This document shows positions 60,564-64,000 of a stretch of DNA of 64,000 nt, one piece after another (the stretch's first letter is position 1; every line of letters starts with the position of its first letter). The notes beneath the pieces were generated by a model. It ran no database searches and was not told the origin of the DNA. It worked only from the letters and a program-made list of their open reading frames with translations. Location of the stretch: assembly GCF_000701465.1 (NCBI RefSeq), contig NZ_JNIY01000003.1:434001-498000 (forward strand), in the 5' to 3' direction. The stretch comes from Paraoerskovia marina DSM 21750 (lineage in GTDB: Bacteria > Actinomycetota > Actinomycetes > Actinomycetales > Cellulomonadaceae). Both the position numbers and the translations under genes were made by a program.

Positions 60564-62113
60564 TGCTGAACGTGGTGGTGGTCGGGTACGGCATGGTCGG
60601 CTCGCGGTTCGTGGACGACCTGCTCGCCCGTACGGACGCGCAGGTCACGGTGCTCGGCGCGGAGCCCTACGAGGCCTACAACCGAGTGCTCCTGAGTGAC
60701 GTGGTGGCGGGCCGCAGCGACATCGGCTCCCTCACGCTCCCGGCCCCGACGAGCGACCGTGCCCGCGTGCTGCGCGGGGTCGAGGCCGTCGCGATCGAGC
60801 GGCGGACCCGCACGGTGCTGGACAGCTCCGGGGGACGCCATCGCTACGACGCCCTCGTCCTCGCCACGGGCGCCCGCGCTCGGGTCCCCGAGATCGACGG
60901 CCTGGGCCCGGAGCTCCCCGCCGGGGTGCACGCGCTGCGCACCCTGGACGACGCCCGCGAGATCCTGGCGGCGGCCTCCAACGTGCCACGGACGGTGGTC
61001 GTCGGCGGTGGGGTGCTCGGGGTCGAGGCGGCCCAGGGCCTCGCCGCGCGCGGTCTCGACGTCACGGTCGTGCACGGCGGCCCGGGGCTCATGGACCGCC
61101 AGCTCGACGCCGCGGCGGCGGGCGTGCTCACCGGCACCCTGCGTCGGTCCGGCGTCCGGAGCCGGACCGGCTGCCGCCCCGCCGGGGTCCTGCTCGCCGA
61201 CGGTCGCGTGACCGGCGTGCGGCTCGACGGCGCGGACGTGCTCGCGGCGGAGCTCGTCGTCCTGGCGGCCGGGGCGGTCCCGGAGACCGGGCTCGCCGCC
61301 CGCGCCGGCCTCGAGACCGGGCACGGGGTCGTCGTCGGGGCGGAGCTCGCCACGTCCCGGGACCCGCGGATCTTCGCGATCGGCGACTGTGCACAACCCC
61401 CCGAGGGTGCGCACGGGCTGGTCGCCGAGGGATGGGACCACGCCCGTCGGGTGGCCGAGCACCTGGCGGCTCTCACCGAGGACGCCCCTGCCCGGACCAC
61501 CCGGCTCCCCGGTGCCTGGGGACGTCCCTCGCTCGCGCTGCGCGTGGGGGCCACCCTCGCGACCCGCGAGGTGAGCGCACCCGGGGTCCGCGGTACCGAC
61601 GTCGTGACCGTCAAGGGGATGGCGGCCGTCACGATGGGCGTCTGCGGCGCCGGTCGAGAGCCGAACCCGGCGCACCGCACGGTCGTGCTCTCCGACCCCG
61701 GCGCCGGACGCCACGTGGAGGTGGTGGTCGAGGGCACGACGCTCGTCGGGGCCACGTGCCTGGGCGACGCGCGGGTCGCCGCCGACCTCACGGCCGCGTA
61801 CACCCGGCGCACTCCCGTGCCCGCGGATCCGGCGTACCTGCTCCTCGCGCCGGTGGCACCGCAGACGGCCTCGGCGTCGTCGCCGGCGCAGATGCCGGCC
61901 GACGCGGTAGTGTGCCGGTGCAACACGGTGACCAAGGGGCAGATCACCGACTGCTGCGAGGCCGGCGCGGGCACGCTCGAGGACGTCGCGCGACAGACCC
62001 GCGCGACCACCGGCTGCGGCGGCTGCACGGAGGCGGTCTGCGGCATCCTCGAGTGGGCGGCGGCCACGCAGCCGTCGGCCACGGACCTCACGGCGGGGAC
62101 GAGACGACCGTGA
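60560..62113 (+). CDS. NAD(P)/FAD-dependent oxidoreductase with BFD-type 2Fe-2S domain
   Basis: This flavoprotein (517 residues) resembles the N-terminal half of NirB and the NasB-type electron-transfer subunits of assimilatory nitrate reductase. Two dinucleotide folds are seen (VVVGYGMVGSRFVDDLL near 4-20, VVVGGGVLGVEAAQGLAARGLDVTVVH near 150), with the FAD segment IFAIGDCAQPP. A C-terminal BFD domain carries four cysteines (CRCN ... CGGC). It probably passes electrons from NAD(P)H to the reductase encoded just upstream. Its ATG overlaps that stop. Confidence 0.88.
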   Translation: MMLNVVVVGYGMVGSRFVDDLLARTDAQVTVLGAEPYEAYNRVLLSDVVAGRSDIGSLTLPAPTSDRARVLRGVEAVAIERRTRTVLDSSGGRHRYDALVLATGARARVPEIDGLGPELPAGVHALRTLDDAREILAAASNVPRTVVVGGGVLGVEAAQGLAARGLDVTVVHGGPGLMDRQLDAAAAGVLTGTLRRSGVRSRTGCRPAGVLLADGRVTGVRLDGADVLAAELVVLAAGAVPETGLAARAGLETGHGVVVGAELATSRDPRIFAIGDCAQPPEGAHGLVAEGWDHARRVAEHLAALTEDAPARTTRLPGAWGRPSLALRVGATLATREVSAPGVRGTDVVTVKGMAAVTMGVCGAGREPNPAHRTVVLSDPGAGRHVEVVVEGTTLVGATCLGDARVAADLTAAYTRRTPVPADPAYLLLAPVAPQTASASSPAQMPADAVVCRCNTVTKGQITDCCEAGAGTLEDVARQTRATTGCGGCTEAVCGILEWAAATQPSATDLTAGTRRP

Positions 62114-62120
62114 GAAAACT

Positions 62121-62158
62121 GTTACGGCCCCGGAACGGCGGGAGCACCGGGGTGAAAT
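62121..62158 (+). promoter_or_regulatory. GlnR-box-like array upstream of nirB
   Basis: GTTAC (62121), GGAAC (62132), AGCAC (62143) and GAAAT (62154) are spaced exactly 11 bp apart. They match the double GlnR box GTnAC-n6-GAAAC-n6-GTnAC-n6-GAAAC at most defined positions. The array ends 10 nt before the -10, the same distance as at narK. Confidence 0.75.
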
Positions 62159-62168
62159 CCGGCCCGCC

Positions 62169-62174
62169 TAGTTT
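62169..62174 (+). promoter_or_regulatory. -10 element TAGTTT for nirB (leaderless)
   Basis: TAGTTT is followed by 6 nt and the ATG at 62181. Confidence 0.6.
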
Positions 62175-62180
62175 CGGGGC

Positions 62181-64000
62181 ATGACAGCAGCCACCGAAAC
62201 CCAGCGCCTCGTCGTCGTCGGCGGCGGCATGGTTGCGCAGCGACTGGTCGAGGCCCTGCTCGAGCGCGAGACCGGGGGCTGGCACGTCTCCGTCTTCGCC
62301 GAGGAGCCGCGGCTCCCGTACGACCGGGTGGCGCTCACGTCGTACTTCTCGGCACGGGACCCGGAAGAGCTCGTCCTCGGCGACCCGGCGATGTGGGACG
62401 ACCCCCGGGTCACGCTCCACCGCGACTGCAAGGTCGAGGGGATCGACCGGGAGGCGAGGACCGTCACGGACCGCCTCGGTCGGGTGCACGCGTACGACGA
62501 GCTGGTCCTGGCGACGGGGTCGTCGGCGTTCGTCCCGCCGATCCCGGGCGCGGACCTTCCCGGGGTGTTCGTCTACCGCACGGTCGACGACGTCGCGGCG
62601 CTGCGCGGCTGGGTGGACCAGGTGCGGGCGGGGCGTGCGGACGACACCGTGGAGCGCCCCGTCCGTGGCGCGGTCATCGGCGGCGGGCTCCTGGGCCTCG
62701 AGGCCGCCGGGGCGCTGCGGGCGCTGGGCGCCCAGGCCACGGTGGTCCAGTTCGGCACGCACCTGATGGACGTCCAGATCGACCTCGGTGGCGGCGAGGC
62801 TCTCAAGCGGCTGATCAACGACAAGGGCATCGCGGTGCGCTGCTCGTCGGCGACCGAGCGGATGCGCGCGGACCGGACCTCGGGGCACGTCTCGCGCCTC
62901 GACTTCGCGGACGGCGGCAGGCTCCCCGTCGACATCGTCGTGGTGGCGACGGGGGTACGTCCTCGCGACGAGCTCGCGCGGGCGGCCGACCTGCCGGTCG
63001 GCGAGCGGGGCGGCGCCGTGGTCGACCTCGCGTGCCGGACCGAGGACCCTCACGTCTCGGCGGTCGGGGAGGTCGCCTGCATCGAGGGGCGGTGCATCGG
63101 TCTGGTCGCTCCCGGGTACGCGATGGCGGAGGTCGTCGTCGACCGTCTGCTCGGCGGCCCGGCGACCTTCCCCGGCGCCGACACGGCCACGAAGCTCAAG
63201 CTGCAGGGGGTCGACGTCGCGAGCTTCGGCGACGCGTTCGCCCGCACCGAGGGCGCGATGGAGCTCGTCCACGCCGACCCGGTCGCGGGGGTGTACAAGA
63301 AGCTGGTGCTGGCCGACGACGCCCGCACCCTGCTCGGCGGTGTGTTCGTCGGCGACGCGGCCCCGTTCGCGTCGCTGCGCCCGATGCTGGGGGCCGAGCT
63401 CCCCGGCGACCCCGGGGCGTTCCTGCTCCCCGAGGGCGGAGGCGGGGGAGCGCCGCAGCTGGAGCTCCCCGACGGCGCGGGCGTGTGCTCGTGCAACAAC
63501 GTCTCGGCCGGCACGATCCGCGGGGCCGTGACCGAGCACGGGTGCACCGACCTCGCCGCCGTCAAGGCGTGCACCCGGGCGGGCACGAGCTGCGGGTCCT
63601 GCCTGCCGCTCGTCAAGAAGATCACGACGGCGGAGCTCGAACGGGCCGGGATCGAGGTCTCGAACGCGCTCTGTGAGCACTTCGAGCTCTCCCGCGCCCA
63701 GCTGTTCGACGCCGTGCGGGTGGCGGACCTGCACACGTTCAGCGAGATCATCGAGCGGTTCGGTCGGGTCCCGGAGGCGGCGGCCGACGACCTGCCCGTC
63801 GGTCCCGGGCGGGGCTGCGACATCTGCAAGCCGACGATCGCGTCGATCCTGGCGTCGCTCGGCAACGGCCACATCCTCTCCGGCGAGCAGGCCTCGCTCC
63901 AGGACACGAACGACCACGTGATGGCCAACATGCAGAAGGACGGCACGTACTCCGTGGTCCCGCGGATCCCCGGCGGGGAGATCACGCCGGACGGTCTGCT
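62181..64000 (+). CDS. nirB: Nitrite reductase (NADH) large subunit (3' end outside window)
   Basis: NirB reduces nitrite to ammonium with NADH (first 606 residues visible, no stop before the window edge). Two dinucleotide folds are present (LVVVGGGMVAQRLVEALLE and GAVIGGGLLGLEAAGALRALGAQATVV). The BFD 2Fe-2S domain has CSCN ... CGSC, followed by a further Cys pair (GCDICKPTIASIL). The ferredoxin-like half begins with NMQKDGTYSVVPRIPGGEITPDGL at the edge. The siroheme and 4Fe-4S ligands lie beyond the window. The ATG has a -10 hexamer 6 nt upstream and a GlnR-type array before it. Confidence 0.95.
   Translation, partial: MTAATETQRLVVVGGGMVAQRLVEALLERETGGWHVSVFAEEPRLPYDRVALTSYFSARDPEELVLGDPAMWDDPRVTLHRDCKVEGIDREARTVTDRLGRVHAYDELVLATGSSAFVPPIPGADLPGVFVYRTVDDVAALRGWVDQVRAGRADDTVERPVRGAVIGGGLLGLEAAGALRALGAQATVVQFGTHLMDVQIDLGGGEALKRLINDKGIAVRCSSATERMRADRTSGHVSRLDFADGGRLPVDIVVVATGVRPRDELARAADLPVGERGGAVVDLACRTEDPHVSAVGEVACIEGRCIGLVAPGYAMAEVVVDRLLGGPATFPGADTATKLKLQGVDVASFGDAFARTEGAMELVHADPVAGVYKKLVLADDARTLLGGVFVGDAAPFASLRPMLGAELPGDPGAFLLPEGGGGGAPQLELPDGAGVCSCNNVSAGTIRGAVTEHGCTDLAAVKACTRAGTSCGSCLPLVKKITTAELERAGIEVSNALCEHFELSRAQLFDAVRVADLHTFSEIIERFGRVPEAAADDLPVGPGRGCDICKPTIASILASLGNGHILSGEQASLQDTNDHVMANMQKDGTYSVVPRIPGGEITPDGL

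Overview
The window looks like chromosomal DNA of a very GC-rich actinobacterium of the order Micrococcales, probably close to Cellulomonas or Sanguibacter. This is an inference from gene content: a mycothiol synthase (MshD), BldC and DUF3073 proteins, a six-gene C50-carotenoid operon, an actinobacterial Tad/Ssd pilus locus, and the order sterol-carrier-like protein / purF / purM / DUF3073. No prophage, insertion sequence, CRISPR array or rRNA was seen. The two genes named holin are ordinary actinobacterial membrane-protein families.

Layout. 1-3184: end of a peptide-type ABC importer operon (permease, permease, two ATPases), closed by a 17-bp hairpin terminator. 3285-12798: a sterol-carrier-like gene, a 1569-residue secreted nuclease/5'-nucleotidase fusion, purF, purM, DUF3073 and bldC. 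12881-14233: two small membrane proteins and a tRNA-Glu/Asp/Phe cluster. 14233-21025: a zincin, galE and crtE-B-I-Ye-Yf-Eb for a C50 carotenoid of the decaprenoxanthin/sarcinaxanthin type. 21090-31504: VanY-like peptidase, MscS channel, GDPD, GT2 synthase, tRNA-Lys, HesB-like protein, a lipoprotein, DoxX and M50 proteins, a DEAD-box helicase and msrB. 31572-41020: holin-IV protein, a MarR/DHA2 exporter pair, DUF47-pit phosphate transport, ppk with a MutT1-like gene, and mshD. 41199-48078: acs, an exporter, an old-yellow-enzyme homologue, malic enzyme and a HAD phosphatase. 48219-54630: Tad pilus genes and a DUF1998-type helicase, resembling the mycobacterial Rv3649-Rv3661 neighbourhood. 54632-64000: molybdenum-cofactor genes (moeA, mobA, DUF6457) beside an assimilatory nitrate locus (narK, nasA-type reductase, flavoprotein, nirB), with nirB cut by the window end.

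Regulation is the most interesting part. Two nitrate-locus promoters carry the same four-element, 11-bp-period GlnR-type array, each ending exactly 10 nt before its -10 hexamer. The pit and ppk promoters carry 11-bp direct repeats resembling PhoP (PHO) boxes. A MarR-type operator sits on the marR promoter, an inverted repeat overlaps the crtE -10, and a LacI-type palindrome runs into the GT2 start codon. About sixteen genes have a -10 hexamer 6-8 nt before the start codon, which suggests frequent leaderless transcription and fixes several ambiguous starts.

Functional links: MoeA and MobA make the cofactor needed by the nitrate reductase. Pit and PPK import phosphate and store it as polyphosphate. 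The secreted nuclease/nucleotidase could release phosphate from extracellular nucleic acid.
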